This document shows, in pieces, positions 1 through 6,766 of a DNA stretch of 12,392 bases. The DNA is from Holosporales bacterium (GTDB taxonomy: Bacteria; Pseudomonadota; Alphaproteobacteria; RUG11792): contig JAITIT010000051.1 in the NCBI GenBank assembly GCA_031279295.1, positions 1 to 12,392 on the forward strand. Reading direction: 5' to 3'. The notes beneath the pieces were generated by a model that was not told the origin of the DNA, ran no database searches, and saw only the letters and a program-made list of their open reading frames with translations. The translations under genes and the position numbers were made by a program. Each line of letters opens with the position of its first letter. Position 1 is the first letter of the stretch.

Positions 1-179
1 ACCAGACGACAGACCCACCCGACCCTGCGGAAGTAGAGGGCATAGCACAGGAGGCGATTCAGATAATCCTGAATGAGGGAATAACACTCAGCGACGACCC
101 TGAGGCAACGAAAGGGACACAGATGCAAGCAGCACAGCTCCAAGACACCCTGGACGAAATGCTAGCAACCCCCTGGTAG
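1..179 (+). CDS. 3' end of an unrecognised acidic, T-poor gene (partial)
   Basis: An open frame enters from the left edge (first full codon at base 3) and stops at TAG 177-179, giving the last 58 residues of a protein. They are rich in Asp, Glu, Gln, Ala and Thr, with no Phe, Tyr or Cys, and end in DTLDEMLATPW. I do not recognise the family. The coding strand is strikingly poor in T: I count 19 T in bases 1-180 and none in 181-207 after the stop. Ile is often ATA, and Ala and Thr often end in A. The same bias marks the coiled-coil gene at 2865-4913, and both genes end in a T-poor tail followed by a 12-13 bp hairpin, so the two may be paralogues or belong to one expression class. I saw no clear alignment between the two C-termini. 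That the frame is coding is likely; the function is unknown. Confidence 0.6.
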   Translation, partial: QTTDPPDPAEVEGIAQEAIQIILNEGITLSDDPEATKGTQMQAAQLQDTLDEMLATPW

Positions 180-207
180 ACGCCGAGCAACGACGCCACC
201 GCACCAG

Positions 208-244
208 TCCTGTCCCCGCGAGCCTTACTAGCGCGGGGACAGGA
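208..244 (+). terminator. Hairpin terminator after the left-edge gene
   Basis: A perfect 13-bp inverted repeat (208-220 with 232-244, core CCTGTCCCCGCG / CGCGGGGACAGG) encloses an 11-nt loop, 28 bases after the stop at 179 and 27 bases before lnt. The stem is very GC-rich, but no T-run follows (the next bases are ATGATACAAAACGG). It is therefore not a textbook intrinsic terminator. It may end transcription weakly, act as a 3' stabilising structure, or let some readthrough reach lnt, for which I see no separate promoter. Confidence 0.55.
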
Positions 245-270
245 ATGATACAAAACGGCAGGAGTTAGGC

Positions 271-1836
271 GTGGGAGATGTCATAGAAATTACTAGGAAT
301 CGCGTGCAGCATCTTTTTCGAACGCTTGGGACTGCTGTACAGAGGCGGCCTAATGTGTGGTGTCTCATCGCAGGAGCTATGGCGAAGCTCTGTTTCAGCA
401 AACACACATGCCAGCCGCTAATGTTGCCGTCGCTCTCCATCTTGCTATACGCCATGTGGCGATCCACACCAAGGCGACCCTTTGTGCACGGTCTGATGTT
501 CGGAATAGGGATTTTCTCCAGTACGCTGTACTGGATAGCAGAGTCGTTTAAGTGCGTAGGCCTTGATAGTTTACGGTGGCCTGCAGTTGCTTGTTTAGTG
601 CTGTACCTGTCTTTGTATGTAGCAACTGCGAGTCTCCTGTCTGTATCTCTCGCGAAGTCAAGGAGTGGATTCCTGATCCTGTTCTCATGCTTTTGGACGT
701 TGGCCGAGTATGCGAGGGGCATAATATTTACAGGCTTTCCGTGGAACCTGCTAGGGTACCTTACTTACGACTTCCCGTGCTTCTCGCAGATAGCATCTGT
801 ACTCGGAAGCTACGGGGTATCGTTTTTTGTGGTTCTCACAATAGCGTTACTCACAACTCGGAGGACACTGCTGTGGGGAATAGCGGTATGTACAGCGGTT
901 TGTTCGTACGGCTATGTTCGATTACATACTCAGGGCGATGTGATTACTCCAGCTGAACGTGTGCACGTTCTGGCGGTACAGCCTTCCATTTCACAGTATG
1001 ACAAGGTTAACAAAGCGAGGTATGATCAAAATTTGAGCAAGCATATAATCCTGTCAGAATTTAATAATACGCACCTGGAGAAGACGCTGATAGTCTGGCC
1101 GGAGGCAGCTATTGATGCTTCTCAGATGAGGCGCGGAGATATCAGGCAATACATAGGAAACCTCATTCGATCTGAGGGGTTGTACATTGTTACCGGGGCA
1201 GACAGAATGGATGATGATGGGGGGATGTACAACGGTGCAGTTGTTTTGGGGAAAGATGGCAAAGTGCTACAGACTTACGACAAGAGGCACCTTCTTCCGT
1301 TCGGAGAATTTATCCCGGAGTTCCTCCTGGATCTGGGATTACGTAAGGTGACCCCTGGGACACTAAACTTCTCCAGGGGTACATCCTCTCGTACAATCTC
1401 AATCGATGGTCTGGAGAAATTCAACTTGGCGATATGTTATGAGATTGTGTTTCCTGGTGATGTGCTGGATGACCGCAATAGCAAGTGGATTTTGAATATC
1501 ACGAACGATGCCTGGTTCGGTAACTCAGACGGGCCATCTCAGCATATGAGGTCTGTATGTTTCAGAGCAATCGAGGAAGGGCGGGCTATTGTACGTGTTG
1601 CGAATAACGGAATTTCATGCGTGATAGATTGCAACGGGAGGGTCGTTAATAAGCTAGAAACGAACGAGATCGGAGCTATCAAAGCTGATATGCCAATGCC
1701 ATACCGCGATACCTTTTTCTCTGTTCATGGTAACAAGACCATCTTGCTATTGGTGTTTGGTTTGATCGTGATTGTCCTCGTACTGGAGCGTGCTTGCATT
1801 AACCGACATCGTCATAATGCCAGTGATGTGCTATAA
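271..1836 (+). CDS. lnt: Apolipoprotein N-acyltransferase
   Basis: Inner-membrane enzyme that transfers a third acyl chain from a phospholipid to the N-terminal Cys of lipoproteins, the last step of lipoprotein maturation. The 521 residues match the usual family length. The N-terminal half has several hydrophobic membrane segments (roughly 50-210). A nitrilase-type domain follows (about 230-475), then a C-terminal membrane anchor (489-505). Catalytic residues are visible with the spacing of the E. coli enzyme: Glu278 in WPEAA, Lys338 in YDKRH, Cys389 in AICYE. The supporting Glu346 (PFGEF) and Glu391 and the NDAWFG motif (412-417) are also present. The GTG start is supported by AGGAG at 260-264, six bases upstream. 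It ends at TAA 1834-1836, inside the predicted promoter of rlmE. No promoter of its own is obvious after the upstream hairpin. Confidence 0.95.
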   Translation: MGDVIEITRNRVQHLFRTLGTAVQRRPNVWCLIAGAMAKLCFSKHTCQPLMLPSLSILLYAMWRSTPRRPFVHGLMFGIGIFSSTLYWIAESFKCVGLDSLRWPAVACLVLYLSLYVATASLLSVSLAKSRSGFLILFSCFWTLAEYARGIIFTGFPWNLLGYLTYDFPCFSQIASVLGSYGVSFFVVLTIALLTTRRTLLWGIAVCTAVCSYGYVRLHTQGDVITPAERVHVLAVQPSISQYDKVNKARYDQNLSKHIILSEFNNTHLEKTLIVWPEAAIDASQMRRGDIRQYIGNLIRSEGLYIVTGADRMDDDGGMYNGAVVLGKDGKVLQTYDKRHLLPFGEFIPEFLLDLGLRKVTPGTLNFSRGTSSRTISIDGLEKFNLAICYEIVFPGDVLDDRNSKWILNITNDAWFGNSDGPSQHMRSVCFRAIEEGRAIVRVANNGISCVIDCNGRVVNKLETNEIGAIKADMPMPYRDTFFSVHGNKTILLLVFGLIVIVLVLERACINRHRHNASDVL

Positions 1837-1837
1837 T
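1809..1837 (+). promoter_or_regulatory. Sigma70-type promoter for rlmE, overlapping the lnt stop
   Basis: TCGTCA (1809-1814, 4 of 6 to TTGACA), a 17-base spacer and a perfect TATAAT (1832-1837) preceded by TG one base upstream (TGTGCTATAAT), an extended -10. Transcription would start near 1844, about 26 bases before the rlmE GTG. The -10 box contains the lnt stop codon TAA. A very similar box, TGTGCTAGAAT, lies upstream of dapE on the minus strand. Confidence 0.5.
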
Positions 1838-1869
1838 CTATCATAGGCTCCTGAAATACAAGTGCAACT

Positions 1870-2520
1870 GTGCCGAAACGGGTGTGCAATAAGGGGTTTA
1901 AGCAATCGTCTCGAAACTGGGTGCAGCGGCAAATCAACGATCCATACGTAGTGCTTGCGAGGACGAAAGGGTATAGATCCCGTGCTGCATTTAAGCTCCT
2001 TGAGATTCAAAAAAAATTTGAGATAATCAAGAGAGCATCGGTTGTAGTAGATCTCGGAGCCGCCCCTGGGAGTTGGTCTCAGGTGGCTTCGATACTGTGT
2101 AAGGACATTATCGCCGTCGATCTACTCGACATCATCCCGCTGCCAAATGTGAGCTTTATACGCGGTGACTTTTTGGAGGAAAGTACAATCAGTAAAGTTC
2201 TGAGTATCTTGGATGGTAGGCGCCCAGATGTAGTGCTGAGTGATATGGCTCCGAATACCTGTGGCGTGAGGAAGGTAGATCATATCAGGATCATGAACTT
2301 GGTGGAGGCGGTATATATGTTTTGTGAGGAAATGCTGGCGCATGGAGGTACAATGGTGGTGAAGACGTTCCAAGGAGGATCAGGTGCTGATATCCTGCAT
2401 AAGATGAAAGTTAGATTCAAAACAGTCAAGCACTTCAAGCCGCTCTCTAGCAGGAAGGAGTCGTCGGAACTCTACGTTGTATCTACGGGATTCCATGCTA
2501 CCGCAGTCCAAGGGAACTAA
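1870..2520 (+). CDS. rlmE: 23S rRNA (uridine-2'-O-) methyltransferase RlmE (FtsJ/RrmJ)
   Basis: S-adenosylmethionine-dependent enzyme that methylates the 2'-hydroxyl of a uridine in the A-loop of 23S rRNA (U2552 in E. coli) and helps late 50S assembly. The 216 residues match the family length. The SAM-binding loop is LGAAPGSWSQ (62-71). The catalytic tetrad Lys42 (FKLLEI), Asp125 (SDMAP), Lys165 (VVKTF) and Glu200 (SSELYVV) is complete and spaced as in E. coli RlmE. The N-terminus is Arg/Lys-rich, as expected for rRNA contact. The GTG start is chosen because it gives the usual N-terminal length; no clear Shine-Dalgarno sequence precedes it. It lies 33 bases after lnt with its own likely promoter, so co-transcription with lnt is not required. 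Confidence 0.95.
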   Translation: MPKRVCNKGFKQSSRNWVQRQINDPYVVLARTKGYRSRAAFKLLEIQKKFEIIKRASVVVDLGAAPGSWSQVASILCKDIIAVDLLDIIPLPNVSFIRGDFLEESTISKVLSILDGRRPDVVLSDMAPNTCGVRKVDHIRIMNLVEAVYMFCEEMLAHGGTMVVKTFQGGSGADILHKMKVRFKTVKHFKPLSSRKESSELYVVSTGFHATAVQGN

Positions 2521-2794
2521 GCTCTCCGTATCGACCGGATGCCGGCACAACTCTTTCAGCTCGTTACATCCAATGTTGAGCTCTGTTTCAGCTTCGCTCT
2601 CCATTTGCATCCTCACCGTTGCATCGCTTGTCTACTTCCAGCCGGCTGAAGTGATACTTTTCATCCGTTGTTCTATTATCTCTCCATCTGCGCCATTATA
2701 TAGCCTCGGCTATTCCTGCTTGCACTTTCCAACCAAGATTAGCAGCACATCAAATGCTCCAGCTTTATATTTCTATCCCCGCTGAAAGTAGTAA
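2521..2794 (+). other. Intergenic stretch, pyrimidine-rich, no gene recognised
   Basis: Between the rlmE stop and the next promoter I find no tRNA, terminator or convincing gene. The plus strand is T-rich and A-poor: I count 78 T against 45 A in 2521-2760, the opposite of the transcription unit that follows. A perfect 10-bp palindrome CAGCCGGCTG sits at 2639-2648. Open frames that cross it (plus strand to 2785, minus strand 2616-2380) overlap rlmE and have no recognisable protein features. It may be decayed coding sequence. Confidence 0.4.
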
Positions 2795-2824
2795 TTGACA
2801 ACGTCTCATATGTTAAACTACAAT
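2795..2824 (+). promoter_or_regulatory. Sigma70-type promoter for the coiled-coil gene
   Basis: Perfect TTGACA (2795-2800), an 18-base spacer and TACAAT (2819-2824, 5 of 6). Transcription would start near 2831, giving a leader of about 34 bases before the ATG at 2865. This is the best-matching promoter in the window. The switch from T-rich upstream DNA to T-depleted transcribed DNA occurs at this site. Confidence 0.65.
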
Positions 2825-2864
2825 CGCCGCGACGGAAACATAAAACACGAGGCAGGAAGACAAG

Positions 2865-4913
2865 ATGAAGATAACAATTAGTGGGGTAGCGGCTATAATC
2901 GCCACGGCAACAGCAACAGCGTCTACGTATGACAGTGTGAGGGCAGACCTACATCCCATACCGGGAGACGTACAGGGAGCAATGAACAGGCTACAGAAAG
3001 ATCCGAATTACTGGCGCACCAAACCCGGCGGCAGAACGCAATGTCAGATAGGAGCTAATGGAAACCTCGTCCGGATAGATTTCGAGCACACGCGAGGCAG
3101 TGGCCCCACCTCCAGCAAACTCGTGCACGCAAGAGAGGACACTAGAGAAGCCAAAATTGAAATAGCACTAGAGGCCCTGAGGATAAAAATAGAGCAGGCG
3201 AGAAGACTGCCACCACCTGCAAGTGGTTACGACGAAGCGTTCAGCGTACTCGTCGGCGGACAAGACACGCTGCAGCAGCAAGGCAGAACCAGCAGGCAGC
3301 TGCTGTGGGAGGTGAGGACGCAAGCACGCAGTGCGCGAGCACAAACCACGACAGACGCACAGGTGGGCGGAATGCGCGGAAGATACATCGTGGGATACGA
3401 GGAGTGGAAACATAAGCAGCTGGAACTCAACGCGTCGCTAAACCAGTCGCTGCGGGAGCGCAGACGGCAGGAGGCGAAAATGAAATGCGAGACGGAAAAG
3501 ATAGAACAACTCAGACAACAGGAGGAGGAGGCATGTAAAGAGGCGAGAGGAGAATATCACAAGCTAGGAATCGCGCTACAAAAGCAGCGAGAGCGAGCAA
3601 GGCGGGCAGGAACAGAAGAAGAACACAGACGCGAAACCGAGGAGCTGGAGGGAGAAATAAAACGCCGGAGTGAGGCAGTAACACAAGCAGGACAGCGTGC
3701 CCAGAGAGTGCGCGATGAGATGGAAGAAGCAGGGCACAAGATCGCCGAGGCGCGCTTAAAGATAGAGACAGCTATGAGGCTGGAAGAGCAGCTAACAGAA
3801 GTCATCAGCAGAGAGCGACTAGACAGGAACAAAGAAAAGATAAGACGGGTAGACGCACTGATTCAAAAAATGCCGATGAGGCCCGCAGGAGAGATGGGGG
3901 ACGCAGAACTTTATGTAGAGACGGTGGTAGCGCAGGACGAGTACGCAACGCTCGAAAGAGGAGAAGCAAAAGCACCAGCAGAACGCAAAGCGGCAGCGGA
4001 AAAACTAAACCAATACCGGGCAGAGGAAGACCGCATAAAGCAACAGCTGCAACGAATGAGAGAAGGCGGGAGGGGGCGCGAAAGTGACGGGCCGGACGGA
4101 CAGACACAGACACCACCCAACGAGAGGGTGGACATGCAAGCTAGGGAGCACGAACTCCTGTGCGAGCTAGCAACCCTACAGAACCAGATGGGCATTACGG
4201 AACTAAGACAGGGCATGATACCGAGAGACGATGAGCAGCGAGATAGGCTGGGCATAGCATGTGCGGCGTACAGGGACTTGGGAGACGAGGTAGTTAGGAG
4301 AGAGCGCAGGGCAGTGGGGCACGGACTAATAACCACACACACACTCGCACTAGACATCCAAAGGGCAAACAGAAGATGGATACGACGATACCTGAGGCCC
4401 GTACAAAGTCTGGGCAAACAGGTAATAGTGGATGAGCGAGCGAAGAGTGTATACATCAAGCTAGCAAACGGTGCGTGGACTAGAGTTAGAACCCCATACG
4501 AAGCAATTGTCATGAGGATAGCGGAGGAGGAAAGCGAAGTGGCGCGGGACCAGCTACGAGCAGCCTGCGAGAAGATGAACCAAACAGCCGACCCATATGA
4601 GATATGGCTAATCACGAAGGAGACAAAGCGAAAAATAAGGGACGCAGTCGAAAGGGCAGAGAACGCGATCCAGGAGGAGATTAAAGACATGAACCAATGG
4701 ATCCTCCAAAACCTACCAGGGCGAGCCGAATACGGCCAGGTCACACTGTCCGGGGAAAGCATAGACCCGGAGGTAACCGAACTAACCGAAAAGCAGGAGG
4801 CGGCAAGACAACGCTTCGAAGAAGACCTGATGAGAATCGGACAACTACCCGTGGAGCAGCGGGAGCAGGAAATACGGGAAGCAGTGGTACAACTCGACCG
4901 GGGCACCGAGTGA
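2865..4913 (+). CDS. Putative exported coiled-coil protein of unknown function
   Basis: I do not recognise this 682-residue protein. The ATG is preceded by AGGAAG (2854-2859, five-base spacing) and a strong promoter. Residues 1-20 look like a Sec signal peptide: Lys2, then an Ala/Ile/Thr-rich stretch with likely cleavage after ATATA or ATATAS. A short possibly globular part (25-80) follows. Residues about 180-335 are extremely rich in Glu, Arg, Gln, Lys and Ala and look like long coiled-coil helix, with more near 355-445 broken by a Gly/Pro/Asp-rich linker (401-419). Residues 500-560 may be a small fold (LANGAWTRVRTPYEA at 533-547), and the C-terminus is acidic. There are only three Phe. The coding strand is strongly T-poor (27 T in bases 3601-3900 by my count). 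It could be a surface, periplasmic or secreted host-interaction protein, but nothing visible proves that. Confidence 0.75.
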   Translation: MKITISGVAAIIATATATASTYDSVRADLHPIPGDVQGAMNRLQKDPNYWRTKPGGRTQCQIGANGNLVRIDFEHTRGSGPTSSKLVHAREDTREAKIEIALEALRIKIEQARRLPPPASGYDEAFSVLVGGQDTLQQQGRTSRQLLWEVRTQARSARAQTTTDAQVGGMRGRYIVGYEEWKHKQLELNASLNQSLRERRRQEAKMKCETEKIEQLRQQEEEACKEARGEYHKLGIALQKQRERARRAGTEEEHRRETEELEGEIKRRSEAVTQAGQRAQRVRDEMEEAGHKIAEARLKIETAMRLEEQLTEVISRERLDRNKEKIRRVDALIQKMPMRPAGEMGDAELYVETVVAQDEYATLERGEAKAPAERKAAAEKLNQYRAEEDRIKQQLQRMREGGRGRESDGPDGQTQTPPNERVDMQAREHELLCELATLQNQMGITELRQGMIPRDDEQRDRLGIACAAYRDLGDEVVRRERRAVGHGLITTHTLALDIQRANRRWIRRYLRPVQSLGKQVIVDERAKSVYIKLANGAWTRVRTPYEAIVMRIAEEESEVARDQLRAACEKMNQTADPYEIWLITKETKRKIRDAVERAENAIQEEIKDMNQWILQNLPGRAEYGQVTLSGESIDPEVTELTEKQEAARQRFEEDLMRIGQLPVEQREQEIREAVVQLDRGTE

Positions 4914-5026
4914 GGGGAAACAGCAGGCTGGCAGTAGGAACCCACAGGGGTCACACAGCAGGCGGATACGACAAGCGAGGCAGAGCAGATGAGTCATAAA
5001 CATAGGGCGACGCTGTGATGCATCGA

Positions 5027-5061
5027 GACAAGCGGGTGGAGCTAAGCTTCACCCGCTTGTC
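5027..5061 (+). terminator. Hairpin terminator after the coiled-coil gene
   Basis: A perfect 12-bp inverted repeat (GACAAGCGGGTG at 5027-5038, CACCCGCTTGTC at 5050-5061) encloses 11 bases. Four of these on each side can pair further (5039-5042 with 5046-5049, one G-U), leaving a three-base loop. It begins 113 bases after the stop codon. The sequence that follows, AATTCCTGTG, has no T-run. Stem length and spacing of the two arms match the hairpin at 208-244, which closes the other T-poor gene. Confidence 0.55.
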
Positions 5062-5101
5062 AATTCCTGTGTGAAATTATCATGAGCTAATTCGGATCAA
5101 A

Positions 5102-5126
5102 TGAGTGCAATAGGGTGAGTGCAATA
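5102..5126 (+). repeat. Two 11-bp direct repeats upstream of mlaE
   Basis: TGAGTGCAATA occurs at 5102-5112 and again at 5116-5126, a 14-base period, ending 17 bases before the putative -35 box of mlaE. It could be an activator or repressor site, or simply a small duplication. Confidence 0.35.
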
Positions 5127-5143
5127 AGGCGGGTAGTTCGCAG

Positions 5144-5172
5144 TTGACATGCCATAAGGCCTGTCGTACTCT
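5144..5172 (+). promoter_or_regulatory. Possible mlaEF promoter
   Basis: Perfect TTGACA at 5144-5149, a 17-base spacer, then a poor -10 TACTCT (5167-5172, 3 of 6). Transcription would start at about 5179, on top of the first possible mlaE start codon. That implies either a leaderless message or a true start at ATG 5200. The weak -10 keeps confidence low. Confidence 0.35.
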
Positions 5173-5178
5173 GTACGT

Positions 5179-5964
5179 GTGATGGCTCTGGGGGTAACTA
5201 TGTTCCTAGTAAGTATAGGAAGGGGCGTCATATCGTTTCTCTCCTCTATCGGTAGGCTCTCTTGGTTTCTTGCAGAGAGCCTCATAATTGGAATGATGCC
5301 ACGGTATCACTGGAAGCAGATGGGACAGCAGGCTGTACAAATTGGATACTTCTCGCTGCCTGTGGTGGGTATGACAGCACTATTTACAGGGATGGCGATG
5401 ACACTACAGTGTTACACCGGATTCTCGAAGCTCACTGCCGAGAGCGCGATCCCATCAGTCGTGATGATTGCGATGACGAGGGAGCTAGGGCCAGTCTTAA
5501 CAGCTCTCATGGTTGCTGGAAGGCTAGGAGCATCTATGACGGCTGAGATTGGTACTATGAAAGTTACTGAGCAAATAGATGCCTTGACTACGCTATCTGT
5601 CAGCTCGTACAAATACCTCGTATTCCCTAGGATCCTTGCCGGTACGATCTTCCTACCATTCTTGGTGTTCATAGATGATATCATAGGAATCTTGGGAGGG
5701 TATTTGGTGGGGGTGCACTACCTACACTTCAACGCCGCAAACTACATCTACAACACCATCACATCGATGTCGACCTGGGACGTTACTTCCGGATTAATCA
5801 AGGGAGCCGTCTTTGGATTCATAATCTGTGTCATGGGATGCTATCACGGGTACCTTTCGAACAGGGGAGCAGAAGGTGTCGGTAGAGCTACCACAAACTC
5901 TGTCGTATCGTCCTCAATCATGATACTGTTATTAGACTGTATCCTGACGTTCGTTCTGTTCTGA
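5179..5964 (+). CDS. mlaE: MlaE-family phospholipid ABC transporter permease
   Basis: Membrane permease of the Mla-type ABC system, which moves phospholipids between inner and outer membrane and keeps outer-membrane lipid asymmetry. The 261 residues match the family. It has hydrophobic segments near 1-20, 55-80, 90-115, 147-180, 205-222 and 243-261. The family signature region is at 100-136, including RELGPVLTALMVAGR and AEIGTMKVTEQID. The overall sequence resembles rickettsial MlaE-like permeases. The start is uncertain. GTG 5179 and ATG 5182 lack a ribosome site and coincide with the predicted transcription start. ATG 5200, giving 254 residues, has a G-run (5190-5194) five bases upstream and may be the real start. 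mlaF follows 18 bases after the stop. MlaD, MlaB and MlaC genes are not adjacent. Confidence 0.92.
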   Translation: MMALGVTMFLVSIGRGVISFLSSIGRLSWFLAESLIIGMMPRYHWKQMGQQAVQIGYFSLPVVGMTALFTGMAMTLQCYTGFSKLTAESAIPSVVMIAMTRELGPVLTALMVAGRLGASMTAEIGTMKVTEQIDALTTLSVSSYKYLVFPRILAGTIFLPFLVFIDDIIGILGGYLVGVHYLHFNAANYIYNTITSMSTWDVTSGLIKGAVFGFIICVMGCYHGYLSNRGAEGVGRATTNSVVSSSIMILLLDCILTFVLF

Positions 5965-5969
5965 TAGTT

Positions 5970-5975
5970 GGGGAG
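5970..5975 (+). promoter_or_regulatory. Ribosome binding site deciding the mlaF start
   Basis: GGGGAG, six bases after the mlaE stop. Its spacing is seven bases to GTG 5983. It is only one base from GTG 5977 and lies immediately downstream of, and partly in, TTG 5968. This favours 5983 as the start codon of mlaF. Confidence 0.45.
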
Positions 5976-5982
5976 AGTGGCA

Positions 5983-6741
5983 GTGGAGTATGTAGTTGAA
6001 GTCGAAAATTTGGAGCATTCATTTTGCAGGAAACCAGTGCTGCGTGGAGTATCATTCAAGATACGCCGTGGTGAGTCGTACGTAATAATAGGTGGATCAG
6101 GCTCTGGAAAGTCTGTACTCATGAAGTGCATCCTCAGGCTTATTAAACCAAAGGCTGGGATAGTGAAGATCAACGGGAAGGATGTTTCATTGCTATCACA
6201 GAAAGAAATGTACAGCACGTTGCTGAAGTGTGGAGTGCTGTATCAAGGAGGAGCACTGTTCGACAGCCTTAACGTTATAGACAATGTTTCGTTTGGGTTG
6301 GTGTACGGATGTGGGATGTCTAAGAAAACTGCCTATAAGAAAGCTATGAAAAATTTGGAGGCAGTAGACCTGGGATCGGAAATAGCCAGGGTCTTTCCAG
6401 CTGAACTCTCTGGAGGTATGAGGAAGAGGGTAGCCCTCGCCAGAGCAATCGCCACAAATCCAGACATTATATTTTTCGATGAGCCAACAACTGGTCTTGA
6501 TCCAATTACAACAGGAGTGATCGATAACCTGATAGTGAGATGTACGAAGGAGATGGGCATCTCAGCACTTTCAATAACGCACGATGTTGCTAGTATGAAG
6601 AGGATCAGCGATACGGTTGGTCTCATACATGATGGGAGAATAATATGGGAAGGTAACAACAACGATCTCACCACGACGGATGATCCACATGTCAGACAGT
6701 TTATTGACGGCTCACCAACTGGTCCATTCACGAGATCTTAG
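5983..6741 (+). CDS. mlaF: MlaF-family ABC transporter ATP-binding protein
   Basis: Cytoplasmic ATPase that powers the MlaE permease encoded just upstream. All nucleotide-binding motifs are present in the 252 residues: Walker A GGSGSGKS (37-44), Q-loop Gln88 (LYQGGALFDS), ABC signature LSGGM (142-146), Walker B IIFFDEP (162-168), D-loop GLDP and switch His200 (ITHD). The Q-loop context YQGGALFDSLNV is typical of MlaF, against other importer ATPases. GTG 5983 is chosen because GGGGAG lies seven bases upstream; the frame is open back to TTG 5968 (257 residues). It is very probably co-transcribed with mlaE. It converges on pdhC, whose stop is 25 bases away; a small inverted repeat GTACTA-CGAT-TAGTAC (6743-6758) lies between them. 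Confidence 0.93.
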   Translation: MEYVVEVENLEHSFCRKPVLRGVSFKIRRGESYVIIGGSGSGKSVLMKCILRLIKPKAGIVKINGKDVSLLSQKEMYSTLLKCGVLYQGGALFDSLNVIDNVSFGLVYGCGMSKKTAYKKAMKNLEAVDLGSEIARVFPAELSGGMRKRVALARAIATNPDIIFFDEPTTGLDPITTGVIDNLIVRCTKEMGISALSITHDVASMKRISDTVGLIHDGRIIWEGNNNDLTTTDDPHVRQFIDGSPTGPFTRS

Positions 6742-6766
6742 CGTACTACGATTAGTACATTCGGTA

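Noticed and set aside
228..722. 164-codon minus-strand frame
   Set aside because: It is antisense to lnt, whose catalytic residues and start are clear.
2380..2616. 78-codon minus-strand frame
   Set aside because: Mostly antisense to rlmE, starts at GTG right after an in-frame stop, and shows no family features. Kept only as a possible remnant in the gap.
2477..2785. 102-codon plus-strand frame after rlmE
   Set aside because: It overlaps the rlmE end, has no ribosome site and no recognisable protein features, and its composition simply reflects the pyrimidine-rich gap.
3911..4954. Long minus-strand open frame (347 codons), Ser/Cys-rich
   Set aside because: It is antisense to the coiled-coil gene. 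It is kept open by that gene's skewed codon use, has Ser-rich low-complexity sequence typical of a shadow frame, and has no promoter or recognisable domain.
4697..4999. Plus-strand frame overlapping the end of the coiled-coil gene and running 86 bases past its stop
   Set aside because: Considered as a frameshifted C-terminal extension because the T-poor bias continues here. The product is Arg/Gly/Thr-rich and has no recognisable feature, and the bias also covers other non-coding parts, so a frameshift is not needed.
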